NCBI GenBank assembly: GCA_002402825.1
Contig: DHGP01000042.1
Location: 1 to 47,997, forward strand
Direction: 5' to 3'
Origin: Firmicutes bacterium UBA4795
Lineage (GTDB): Bacteria > Bacillota > Desulfotomaculia > Desulfotomaculales > Nap2-2B
DNA: 47,997 nucleotides
Shown: positions 23,679 to 30,620 of the stretch, one piece after another
How the letters are laid out: each line of letters begins with the position of its first letter
Position numbering within the stretch: position 1 is the first letter of the stretch
The notes under the pieces: generated by a model
The model's input: the letters and a program-made list of their open reading frames with translations, nothing else
Told to the model about the DNA's origin: nothing
The model's database searches: none
Made by a program: the position numbers and the translations under genes

Positions 23679-25037
23679 CTACCCAATCATTATTTTTTCT
23701 TCTGGATACCTAAGGCTTACTTTTTGCCTGCGCTGTGCCAGCGCAAAAACTAAGGTCAGAGGACCCAGGCGGCCAATAAACATAGTCAAAATAATTAATA
23801 TCCGCCCAGGAGCAGAAAGGTGCGGGGTTATCCCAGTGCTTAAACCAACCGTACCAAAAGCAGAAGTAGTTTCGAAGAGCAGCGCTAAAAAATCTGCCTT
23901 TTCAGTGATAGATAATATTAAAGTAATGATAATGATAGTTATAACCGCTAAAAATAAAATGGCCAATGCTTTATACACTTGCCAGGCAGGAAGACGCCGC
24001 CGGAAAAGTTCCACTTCTTCCTTTCCTCTAACTAAAGATAAGACACTTAAAACCAAAAGGCTAAAAGTAGTGGTTTTGATCCCCCCGCCGGTAGAGCCGG
24101 GAGAGGCGCCAATAAACATTAAAAGAATAATGAAAAACTGGGTGGCGGCCCGCAGTTGATTGATTTCGACGGTATTATATCCGGCCGTGCGGGGGGTTAC
24201 TGCCTGGAAATAGGAAGCCAGTAGTTTTCCCGACCAGGAAAGTTCCGCCAGAACACCGTGCCATTCCAGTAAAGCAAAAAAAAACATGCCAGAACCAATT
24301 AATAGTACAGTGCTTAAAAGAACCAGACGGGTATGGACCGAAATATATTTTTTACGGTTATTTTTAAATATCTCCACCACTACCGCAAAACCTATTCCTC
24401 CTAAAATAATTAACGTGGTAACGCCGAAGGTCACCGTCGCATCAGAAGTGTAGGCGGTTAAGCTTTTGAAATGGCCAAAAAGGTCAAAACCGGCGTTGTT
24501 AAAAGCAGATACGGCGTGAAACAAGCCAAACCACCATCCCGTAGACCACCCGTAATCAAAGACCCAGCGCAAGGCCAAAATACAGGCAAAAAAACCCTCG
24601 GTAAAAAAAGTAAAAATCATCACGGCTCGCACTAGTCTTACCACCCCGGCTAAGCTTAACTGGTTAAGCGATTCTTGAATTAACAGGCGTTCTCTTAAAC
24701 CAATATGGCGGCCCATTAAAATAAAGAAAAAGGTGGCCATGGTCATAAAACCTAACCCGCCTATTTGAATTAAAAGCAAGATAACTACCTGTCCAAAAGT
24801 AGACCAGTATGTACCTGTGTCTACCACTACCAAACCCGTTACGCACACCGCCGAGGTAGCCGTAAAAAGGGCGGTTAAAAAATTTGTATATTGTCCCGTT
24901 CTTGACGCTTGAGGTAAAGATAATAAAAGAGCGCCGGCTAAAATTAGGACGACGAAACCCAGGACTAGTATTTGCGGTGGATTAAGACGCAAAGAAATTA
25001 TTTTTTCCCCTTCCGAAAGATGCTGCAGGACAGGCAT
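23679..25037 (-). CDS. ktrB: Potassium uptake channel subunit KtrB/TrkH, up to 452 aa
   Basis: Membrane-embedded potassium-translocating subunit. Four pore-loop repeats are visible, each with the selectivity glycine: SAVCVTGL, SAFNNAGFD, SPGSTGGGIK and SAFGTVGLS, separated by paired hydrophobic helices. The start is uncertain. ATG 25037 lies inside a palindromic repeat shared with the end of rplT and has a poor ribosome site. Family members normally start just before RLNPPQILVLGF; TTG 24992 or an AUU two codons earlier, both behind GGAAGGGG, fit that better. The gene sits directly after rplT and before ktrA, an unusual partner for the ribosomal operon. Confidence 0.92.
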   Translation of the reverse strand: MPVLQHLSEGEKIISLRLNPPQILVLGFVVLILAGALLLSLPQASRTGQYTNFLTALFTATSAVCVTGLVVVDTGTYWSTFGQVVILLLIQIGGLGFMTMATFFFILMGRHIGLRERLLIQESLNQLSLAGVVRLVRAVMIFTFFTEGFFACILALRWVFDYGWSTGWWFGLFHAVSAFNNAGFDLFGHFKSLTAYTSDATVTFGVTTLIILGGIGFAVVVEIFKNNRKKYISVHTRLVLLSTVLLIGSGMFFFALLEWHGVLAELSWSGKLLASYFQAVTPRTAGYNTVEINQLRAATQFFIILLMFIGASPGSTGGGIKTTTFSLLVLSVLSLVRGKEEVELFRRRLPAWQVYKALAILFLAVITIIIITLILSITEKADFLALLFETTSAFGTVGLSTGITPHLSAPGRILIILTMFIGRLGPLTLVFALAQRRQKVSLRYPEEKIMIG

Positions 25038-25389
25038 CTTGCCTGTTTTTAGCCATTTCCACCAGTTGGTTAAAAGCGCTTACGTCATGAATGGCTAAAT
25101 CAGCCAGATTTTTACGGTTAATCTCCACCCCGGCCAACCGCAACCCGTTCATTAGCCTGCTGTATGAAATACCATTTAAGCGCGCCGCCGCATTAATTCG
25201 GGCAATCCATAATTTGCGAAAATCGCGTTTTCTCACGCGGCGATCACGGTAAGCATAGCTTAATGACTTCATAACCTGCTCCTTGGCTATCCGGTACAAC
25301 TTGCTTTTTGCCCCGCGGTAACCCCGGGCTAATTTAAGGATCTTTTTATGTCTTCGGCGGGTAACCACACTATTTTTTACCTTGGGCAT
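24982..25389 (-). CDS. rplT: Ribosomal protein L20 with a repeat-encoded tail, 135 aa
   Basis: Large-subunit assembly protein that also represses the infC-rpmI-rplT operon. It starts with PKVKNSVVTRRRHKKILKLA and contains RGAKSKLYRIAKEQVMKSL and NGISYSRLMNGLRLAGVEINRK. L20 normally ends near FNQLVEMAK at about 119 residues. Here the frame continues for about 17 residues, NRQDACPAASFGRGKNNFF, of which the first part is encoded by the palindrome at 25030-25046. The tail overlaps the first codons of ktrB by up to 56 bases. Confidence 0.96.
   Translation of the reverse strand: MPKVKNSVVTRRRHKKILKLARGYRGAKSKLYRIAKEQVMKSLSYAYRDRRVRKRDFRKLWIARINAAARLNGISYSRLMNGLRLAGVEINRKNLADLAIHDVSAFNQLVEMAKNRQDACPAASFGRGKNNFFAS
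25030..25046. repeat. ACAGGCA/TGCCTGT palindrome at the rplT/ktrB junction
   Basis: Seven-base perfect arms around TCT (plus strand ACAGGCATCTTGCCTGT), extended on the left by GCAGG. The minus strand encodes RQDACPA, a peptide typical of translated copies of this kind of repeat, and supplies the ATG at 25037. Confidence 0.7.
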
Positions 25390-25416
25390 ATTACAAATTC
25401 TCCTCTCTTATTTAGT

Positions 25417-25611
25417 CTAATAAGGCAATAAACGTTTGATTCTGGCCCTGTCGGTTTTGTCCACCAAAGTACCTTTTCTTAATTTTCGCTTCCGGCTGGC
25501 TGTTTTTTTACCCAGCAAATGGCTGTGGAAAGCACTGGCCCGTTTAATTTTACCCGTAGCCGTTAATTTAAACCTTTTTGCTGCACCGCGGTGAGTTTTA
25601 ATTTTGGGCAT
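25417..25611 (-). CDS. rpmI: Ribosomal protein L35, 64 aa
   Basis: Full-length, very basic L35: PKIKTHRGAAKRFKLTATGK at the start and HLLGKKTASRKRKLRKGTLV in the middle. GAAAGGTGG precedes the ATG. Second gene of the infC operon; 20 bases separate it from infC and 27 from rplT. Confidence 0.97.
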   Translation of the reverse strand: MPKIKTHRGAAKRFKLTATGKIKRASAFHSHLLGKKTASRKRKLRKGTLVDKTDRARIKRLLPY

Positions 25612-25631
25612 AATTAAAAATAACCACCTTT

Positions 25632-26162
25632 CTATGCTTGTTTAACTTCTTCTTGCTTAACAGGAGCTAAAATCATAATCATACTTTTTCCTTCCAGTTT
25701 GGGCAGTCTTTCAACCGTAGAAACTTCCTTTACCTGTTCTGCCAGCCGTTTCAACACTTGCTGGCCCAACTGGGTATGCACAATTTCGCGGCCCCGGAAA
25801 ATGATCGTTACTTTTACTTTATCGCCTTCTTTCAGAAAGCGAGCCGCATTTTTTGCCTTAATTTGAAAGTCATGCTCTTCTATATTAGGTCGTAGTTTTA
25901 TTTCTTTAATATCAACAACCCGTTGTTTTTTTTTGATTTCTTTATCATGCTTGCTTTGTTCGTATTTAAACTTGCCGTAATTCATAATCCGGCAGACCGG
26001 CGGCTTAGCCTGCGGTGCTATTTCTACTAAATCCAGATTTCTTTCTTCAGCCAGGCGCATGGCCTCCTGAGTGGGAAGAACACCTATTTGATTATTATTA
26101 GCGTCTATAACCCTGACTTCCTTAACCCGAATTTCTTCATTTATTCGGTACTCTTTGGTAAT
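25632..26162 (-). CDS. infC: Translation initiation factor IF-3, 176 aa, AUU start
   Basis: IF-3 inspects the start codon-anticodon pair on the 30S subunit. An internal ATG at 26060 would cut off the N-domain; the frame is open upstream and encodes ITKEYRINEEIRVKEVRVID, the standard IF-3 beginning. No ATG, GTG or TTG is available in frame there. ATT 26162 lies nine bases after a perfect AGGAGG (26177-26172), giving 176 residues, the normal length. AUU starts for infC are well known and allow IF-3 to repress its own synthesis. The C-domain includes VKVTIIFRGREIVHTQLGQ. A hairpin with a T-run lies immediately upstream. Confidence 0.95.
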   Translation of the reverse strand: MTKEYRINEEIRVKEVRVIDANNNQIGVLPTQEAMRLAEERNLDLVEIAPQAKPPVCRIMNYGKFKYEQSKHDKEIKKKQRVVDIKEIKLRPNIEEHDFQIKAKNAARFLKEGDKVKVTIIFRGREIVHTQLGQQVLKRLAEQVKEVSTVERLPKLEGKSMIMILAPVKQEEVKQA

Positions 26163-26183
26163 ATAAAAACACCTCCTGATTAT

Positions 26184-26205
26184 AAAAAAACGGGTTTCTC
26201 ACCCG
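26184..26205 (-). terminator. Attenuator-like terminator in the infC leader
   Basis: Minus strand CGGGT-GAGAA-ACCCG followed by seven Ts, ending seven bases before the AGGAGG of infC. Such a terminator in a long leader is typical of L20-controlled infC-rpmI-rplT operons in Firmicutes. I did not resolve the competing antiterminator fold. Confidence 0.65.
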
Positions 26206-26251
26206 CAAATACTTTTCCCTAAGACCTTAATTAACCCTATAGGCAACCTTT

Positions 26252-26355
26252 TTGGTCATCAGTGGTCAGACTTCAGACTTCAGACTTCAGACTTCAGAAG
26301 ATAAATAAAAAAAGTTTCTTGAACCACAATGTCCCACGACTGAAGACCGAATAAC
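26252..26355. repeat. Family 3 repeat, copy 1, in the infC leader
   Basis: Begins TTGGTCATCAGTGGTCAGAC and ends CACGACTGAAGACCGAATAACT-like. Contains a 7-base tandem CAGACTT repeated four times (26267-26294). It is homologous to copy 2 in layout: GTC-rich head, A-rich middle, AATGTCC, then CGAC-rich tail. Confidence 0.6.
26267..26294. repeat. Four tandem CAGACTT heptamers
   Basis: Exact head-to-tail copies of CAGACTT at 26267, 26274, 26281 and 26288, followed by a partial CAGAAG. They lie inside family 3 copy 1; such perfect tandems are prone to copy-number change, here within the transcribed leader of an essential operon. Confidence 0.8.
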
Positions 26356-26389
26356 TGGCGTCATAAGGTGAGAAGCGGATGGCTCCTGC

Positions 26390-26470
26390 TTTGGTCGTCA
26401 GTGGTCAAACGTCAAGAACAAAAAAGGTTTTCCTGACGACCAATGTCCGACGACCGACGACTGAATAATT
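26390..26470. repeat. Family 3 repeat, copy 2, in the infC leader
   Basis: Begins TTTGGTCGTCAGTGGTCAAA and ends CCGACGACCGACGACTGAAT. Arms GGTCGTCAG and CTGACGACC (about 26392-26400 and 26432-26440) are inverted, so the copy can fold into a hairpin. It is about 35 bases from copy 1 and in the same orientation. Confidence 0.6.
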
Positions 26471-26517
26471 AGCTATCACTAGATAATAATTTAGGTTTAA
26501 GCTTTTTTCCTTTTGTT

Positions 26518-26546
26518 ATTGTAAACTTTTTCTTATGAGGTGTCAA
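26518..26546 (-). promoter_or_regulatory. SigA promoter of the infC-rpmI-rplT operon
   Basis: Minus strand TTGACA (26546-26541), 17-base spacer, TACAAT (26523-26518). This near-consensus promoter predicts a leader of about 350 bases before the infC AUU, containing both family 3 repeats and the attenuator hairpin. Confidence 0.75.
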
Positions 26547-26588
26547 CTAACTCTATTTCTTAATCTTTTACTTGGTGGATTCCTGAAT

Positions 26589-27695
26589 TTATTTTTTCCA
26601 GTGCCGCTCAAGGGCCAACTCAATTAAACGGTCTAAAAGTTTGCTTATCCCCAAACCGCTTGCTTCCCAAAGCTTGGGGTACATACTAAAGCGGGTAAAA
26701 CCCGGTATGGTGTTAATTTCGTTAACTAATAACTCCCCGGTTTGCTCCCTTAAAAAAAAATCTACCCTTCCCAAACCAGCGCAATCTAACGCTTGGTATG
26801 CTTTTATAGCCAGTTCCTGCAATTGACTTATGGTCTTGTCAGGTAAGGAAGCAGGAATGTGCAAGCGCACCTTTGGGGACAGATATTTGGCCTGGTAATC
26901 ATAAAACTCGTGGTCGTAGGTTATCTCTCCGGGCAATGAAGCCACCGGGTCTTCGTTGCCTAAAACGCTTACCTCTATTTCGCGGCCGGAAATACATTCT
27001 TCAAAAATTATTCTCCGGTCATAGCGCGTCGCCTGGGCTACCGCTTCTACCAGTTCCTCTTTTTCCCTGGCCATAGAAATTCCGATGCTGGAACCCAGGT
27101 TGGCCGGTTTAACAAAACAGGGGTATTTAAGTTGTTTTTCCACTCTTGAGATTATTTCCGCTTTTGACCTTTCCCAATCACAGCACCGGCAAAATAAAAA
27201 CCTGGGTTGGGGAAAGTTATGTTGGGCAAAAATATTTTTCATCATTATTTTATCCATTCCTACCGCTGAGGCCAGCACCCCGCAACCCACGTAAGGAACA
27301 CCAGCCATTTCCAGAAGGCCCTGAACCGTACCGTCCTCCCCGTAAGGGCCGTGCAGGACGGGGATAACCACTTCAACTGGTATTCTACCATAAATTAAAC
27401 GGGCTGAGGAGGAGCCATTTTTTTCTTCAAACCAGATTAGTCCGCGATAAGCCGGGTCACAAGAAAAAAATACTTGCCTGGAGGATGGGTTTACCTTTTC
27501 TATTTGGAGTAAAGACTGGGGTGTTAGCCCCACCAGCCATTTTCCTTCTTTAGTAATACCCACCGGAATAACTTCGTATTTATCTTTATCCAGGGCCTCA
27601 ATTACCGTCTGGGCTGATTGGCAGGACACCTCATGTTCTCCTGAGCGCCCCCCAAAAAGCACGGCCACCTGTTTTTTTAATTTCAGTTTTACCAT
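26589..27695 (-). CDS. ddl: D-alanine--D-alanine ligase, 368 aa
   Basis: ATP-grasp enzyme making D-Ala-D-Ala for peptidoglycan. Signatures: VLFGGRSGEHEVSCQSA at the start, LHGPYGEDGTVQGLLEM, PCFVKPANLGSSIGIS (ATP binding) and VNEINTIPGFTRFSMYPKL (metal and D-Ala binding). The length is typical of the VanA/DdlA-like long form. The start is doubtful: AGGAGG (27701-27696) directly abuts ATG 27695 with no spacing. CTG 27686, nine bases from the AGGAGG, is a possible real start and would lose only three residues. It is a single gene, not linked to mur genes here. Confidence 0.94.
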   Translation of the reverse strand: MVKLKLKKQVAVLFGGRSGEHEVSCQSAQTVIEALDKDKYEVIPVGITKEGKWLVGLTPQSLLQIEKVNPSSRQVFFSCDPAYRGLIWFEEKNGSSSARLIYGRIPVEVVIPVLHGPYGEDGTVQGLLEMAGVPYVGCGVLASAVGMDKIMMKNIFAQHNFPQPRFLFCRCCDWERSKAEIISRVEKQLKYPCFVKPANLGSSIGISMAREKEELVEAVAQATRYDRRIIFEECISGREIEVSVLGNEDPVASLPGEITYDHEFYDYQAKYLSPKVRLHIPASLPDKTISQLQELAIKAYQALDCAGLGRVDFFLREQTGELLVNEINTIPGFTRFSMYPKLWEASGLGISKLLDRLIELALERHWKK

Positions 27696-27946
27696 CCTCC
27701 TGCTACTAAGGTTACTATAAAATTAATCGTTACCCGTATAAAATTGCCTTATTTATTATACTATATGGTCATAACTTTAAAAAAGGGAAATTTCAGCAGG
27801 AAAAAATAAGGCTTTTGCCGAAATTATAAATCCGAAAATAATAAAATTTTTTATAGAACTGGGGGTAGAAAAGGGAAATTTTGCGGAAAGGCCAGATTAA
27901 AACCAAAGGAAGAAAAGAATAAAAATCAATAAAAAGGAGGATTTTA

Positions 27947-28642
27947 ATGGCTAGAATTAAGTGGTTAGGACACGCCTGTTTTCAAATTACCTCCAGGCAA
28001 GGAAAAGTAATTATTATTGACCCTTGGCTGGAAGGTAATCCTACGGCAGCTTGTGGCGTTAACGACATTACCACGGCCCATCTGGTTTTGGTAACCCACG
28101 ACCATTTTGACCACATTGCCAATGCGGCAGATATAGTGAAAAAAACCGGGGCTATTTTAGTAGGCATGCCGGAAACAGTGGGGAAATTAAAGGGTATGGG
28201 TGTTCCGGATGAAAAAATTGTCTTCGGCGGCTTTGGTATGAATATTGGCGGCACCGCGGTGATAGACGGCATTGCCATTACCATGACCCAGGCTTATCAC
28301 TCCTCGGAAACAGCAAATCCGGCTGGTTACATCATTAAGCTGGAAGATGGTTGTACTATTTACCATTCTGGCGACACCTGTATCTTTTCCACCATGAAAC
28401 TGTGGGGCGAACTTTACCCTCTTGACGTAGCCCTTTTACCCGTTGGCGGTGTGTTTACCATGGATTTACCGCAGGCTGCCCGCGCCGTAAGCCTGCTCAA
28501 ACCCAAAAAGGTTATCCCTATGCATTTTAAAACCTTCCCCATTTTAGTCCAGGATGCAGAAAATTTTGGGGAACTAGTGCGTCAAAGTGCACCTGCCGTG
28601 GAAGTAATCTTGCTTAATCCCGGCCAGGAATGTGAGGTATGA
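27947..28642 (+). CDS. UPF0173 metallo-beta-lactamase-fold hydrolase, 231 aa
   Basis: Metal-dependent hydrolase of the UPF0173/YtkL family; the substrate is unknown. Zinc ligands are in VTHDHFDH (49-56), YHSGDTCIF (about 138-146) and PMHFKTFP near 197. The full beta-lactamase fold is present and length is normal. AAAGGAGG lies eight bases before ATG. The 250 bases upstream are AT-rich, with no clear promoter pair, and separate it from the divergent ddl. Confidence 0.93.
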   Translation: MARIKWLGHACFQITSRQGKVIIIDPWLEGNPTAACGVNDITTAHLVLVTHDHFDHIANAADIVKKTGAILVGMPETVGKLKGMGVPDEKIVFGGFGMNIGGTAVIDGIAITMTQAYHSSETANPAGYIIKLEDGCTIYHSGDTCIFSTMKLWGELYPLDVALLPVGGVFTMDLPQAARAVSLLKPKKVIPMHFKTFPILVQDAENFGELVRQSAPAVEVILLNPGQECEV

Positions 28643-28807
28643 GTAAAGACCCAAACAATCAAAGCTTAAGTTAAAGATAGCAAACAAGAGGAGGAATAAA
28701 ATCAGCCGCAAAATTTCTTTTCTACCCGTTTTATTTTCTAGTATAAATAATCATAAATTGTAAATAATAGTCGAACAGGAAAGCCTCTTTATAAAAGGGG
28801 ATGGACT

Positions 28808-30427
28808 ATGTTCGATTTTTTTAAATCAAAAAAAGGTTTACTTCCAGATATACAAATACAGGAAGCCGTCAGATTAGAAAACCAAGGAGTTAAGGAACAA
28901 TCCTGGCGCAGCCGAAAGCTAAAAACCAGCCTAAAAGAAAATCTAACCACCTTGCACTTTATCCTGGCTGATTGCCATGACGTGGTCTTCCGGGAGTTTG
29001 ATTTTGCTCAACTCCCCGATATTCGCCTAGCTTTAATTTATGTAGACGGCCTGGCGGATAAAATCCAGGTCAGCAACTTTATCATGCGCTCCCTTTCCCT
29101 GGAAGTACCCCCCGCCCTACCAAAAGAGTATAAAATTACCAAAGCCCAAGCTTTTGATTTTATCCGCAACCGCGGCCTTTGTATCCACCAGATTGGAGAA
29201 ACGGACACCCTGGGAGGAATTATTGATGCGGTAATGTCCGGAGATACGGTCTTACTGGTAGATGGGCACGCAAAGGCCATTATTAACAGTGCCCGTGGCT
29301 GGGAAGCCAGAAGTATTGAAGATTCCAAAACCGAAGCAGTGGTCCGCGGGCCGCGGGAATCCTTTGTGGAAACCTTACGTACCAACACATCTTTGCTCCG
29401 ACGGCGGATTAAAAACCCGGCCTTAAAAATTGAAATCAGGTCTATTGGCAAAATTACCCGTACTGATGTGGCCATTACTTACATTAAAGGGGTTGTTTAC
29501 CCGGATCTGGTAGCGGAAGTAAAGGAAAGGCTGTCCCGTATTGAGATTGACGCCGTTTTAGAATCAGGATACCTGGAAGAATTAATTGACGACAACCCCT
29601 TGTCTCCCTTTTGCACCATTAACCATACTGACCGCGTGGATAAAGTAGCCGCTATGCTTTTAGAAGGCCGGGTGGCTATCCTTACTGACGGCACACCTTA
29701 TGTGCTTACCGTACCGACCTTATTTAGTGAAATTATCCAATCTCCGGAAGATTATTACCAGCGCTACTTTTTTTATTCTTTAATCAGGCTTATCCGCATC
29801 GTAACTTTAATCATCTTTCTCATCGCGCCGGCTTCTTACGTAGCTTTACTTACCTTCCACCAGGAAATGCTGCCTACGGCTTTGCTTTTAAGCATTGCTG
29901 GCCAAAGAGAAGCCGTCCCTTTTCCTGCTTTAGTAGAAGTTTTAATTATGGATCTAACTTTTGAAATCTTAAGAGAAGCCGGTATTCGCATGCCCCAGCC
30001 AATAGGCCAGGCGGTAAGTATTGTAGGGGCAATTGTTATTGGGGAGGCTTCGGTTAGGGCGGGGCTGGTGGCGCCGGCCACGGTAATTGTGGTGGCTTTA
30101 ACCGGCATTGCTTCTTTTACTTTTTGCTACTCCGGAACCTTGCCTTTAAGATTAATCAAGTTTCTTTTAACCATGATTGCCGCTTTTACTGGTTTAATTG
30201 GCTTAATTTGTAGTTTAATAATCTTAATAACTCACTTGGCCTCTTTACGCTCCTTTGGGATCCCCTTTTTATACCCGGTTATGCCTTTATCTCCAGCCGA
30301 ATTAAAAGACGTGGTAGTGCGCGCTCCCCGGTGGGCCCTGTTAACCCGCCCCCATTTATTAGGTAAAGAAAACCTGCACCGGATGAAAGCAGGTTTAAAA
30401 CCAAAACCACCGGGAAAAAGAAAATAA
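28808..30427 (+). CDS. Spore germination protein, GerA-type A subunit, 539 aa
   Basis: A subunit of a germinant receptor in the inner spore membrane; the A-B-C complex is now viewed as a nutrient-gated ion channel. The soluble N-terminal half holds the conserved DTVLLVDGHAKAIIN and TEAVVRGPRESFVETLRTN. The C-terminal half (about 320-500) has five or so hydrophobic segments, with AGQREAVPFPALVEVLIMD and GIRMPQPIGQAVSIVGAIVI. Full length. AGGGGATGG precedes the ATG. It leads the operon A-B-C-(73-aa protein). Amino-acid or other ligand specificity cannot be read. A 100-base palindromic element follows before the B gene. Confidence 0.95.
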   Translation: MFDFFKSKKGLLPDIQIQEAVRLENQGVKEQSWRSRKLKTSLKENLTTLHFILADCHDVVFREFDFAQLPDIRLALIYVDGLADKIQVSNFIMRSLSLEVPPALPKEYKITKAQAFDFIRNRGLCIHQIGETDTLGGIIDAVMSGDTVLLVDGHAKAIINSARGWEARSIEDSKTEAVVRGPRESFVETLRTNTSLLRRRIKNPALKIEIRSIGKITRTDVAITYIKGVVYPDLVAEVKERLSRIEIDAVLESGYLEELIDDNPLSPFCTINHTDRVDKVAAMLLEGRVAILTDGTPYVLTVPTLFSEIIQSPEDYYQRYFFYSLIRLIRIVTLIIFLIAPASYVALLTFHQEMLPTALLLSIAGQREAVPFPALVEVLIMDLTFEILREAGIRMPQPIGQAVSIVGAIVIGEASVRAGLVAPATVIVVALTGIASFTFCYSGTLPLRLIKFLLTMIAAFTGLIGLICSLIILITHLASLRSFGIPFLYPVMPLSPAELKDVVVRAPRWALLTRPHLLGKENLHRMKAGLKPKPPGKRK

Positions 30428-30453
30428 AGGACACAGAGGATTAAATTCTTTCT

Positions 30454-30553
30454 TGAGACTATCGAAAAAGTTCAAATCCCCCTCCCCCTAACCCCCTCCT
30501 TCCAGGGGAGGGGGTTAGGGGGAGGGTCAATAAAAGGGTTTTTCGATAGTCTC
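30454..30553. repeat. 100-bp nested palindrome with G-quadruplex-type core
   Basis: Outer arms GAGACTATCGAAAAA (30454-30468) and its exact inverse (30539-30553) enclose an inner inverted repeat of C-runs (from about 30480) and G-runs (to 30526). The plus strand at 30505-30526 has four G-tracts (4, 5, 5, 3) separated by A, TTA and A, which fits a G-quadruplex pattern. It lies between the germination A and B genes and looks like a miniature mobile element. Confidence 0.8.
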
Positions 30554-30620
30554 TGCTTAAAGTTTAAAATTTCCAATCTTCAATTTACAATTCTAAATAA
30601 AATAAAGGAGGGTGAGTTAA

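Noticed and set aside
26252..26470. CRISPR array in the infC leader
   Set aside because: The units differ in length and sequence, no equal spacers are present, and the CAGACTT heptamers are contiguous without spacers.
28690..28765. Possible short frame after GAGGAGGAATAAA (ISRKISFLPVLF...)
   Set aside because: A strong ribosome site is present but only ATC or ATA could start it, and the peptide of about 20 residues ends without homology; possibly a decayed gene start.
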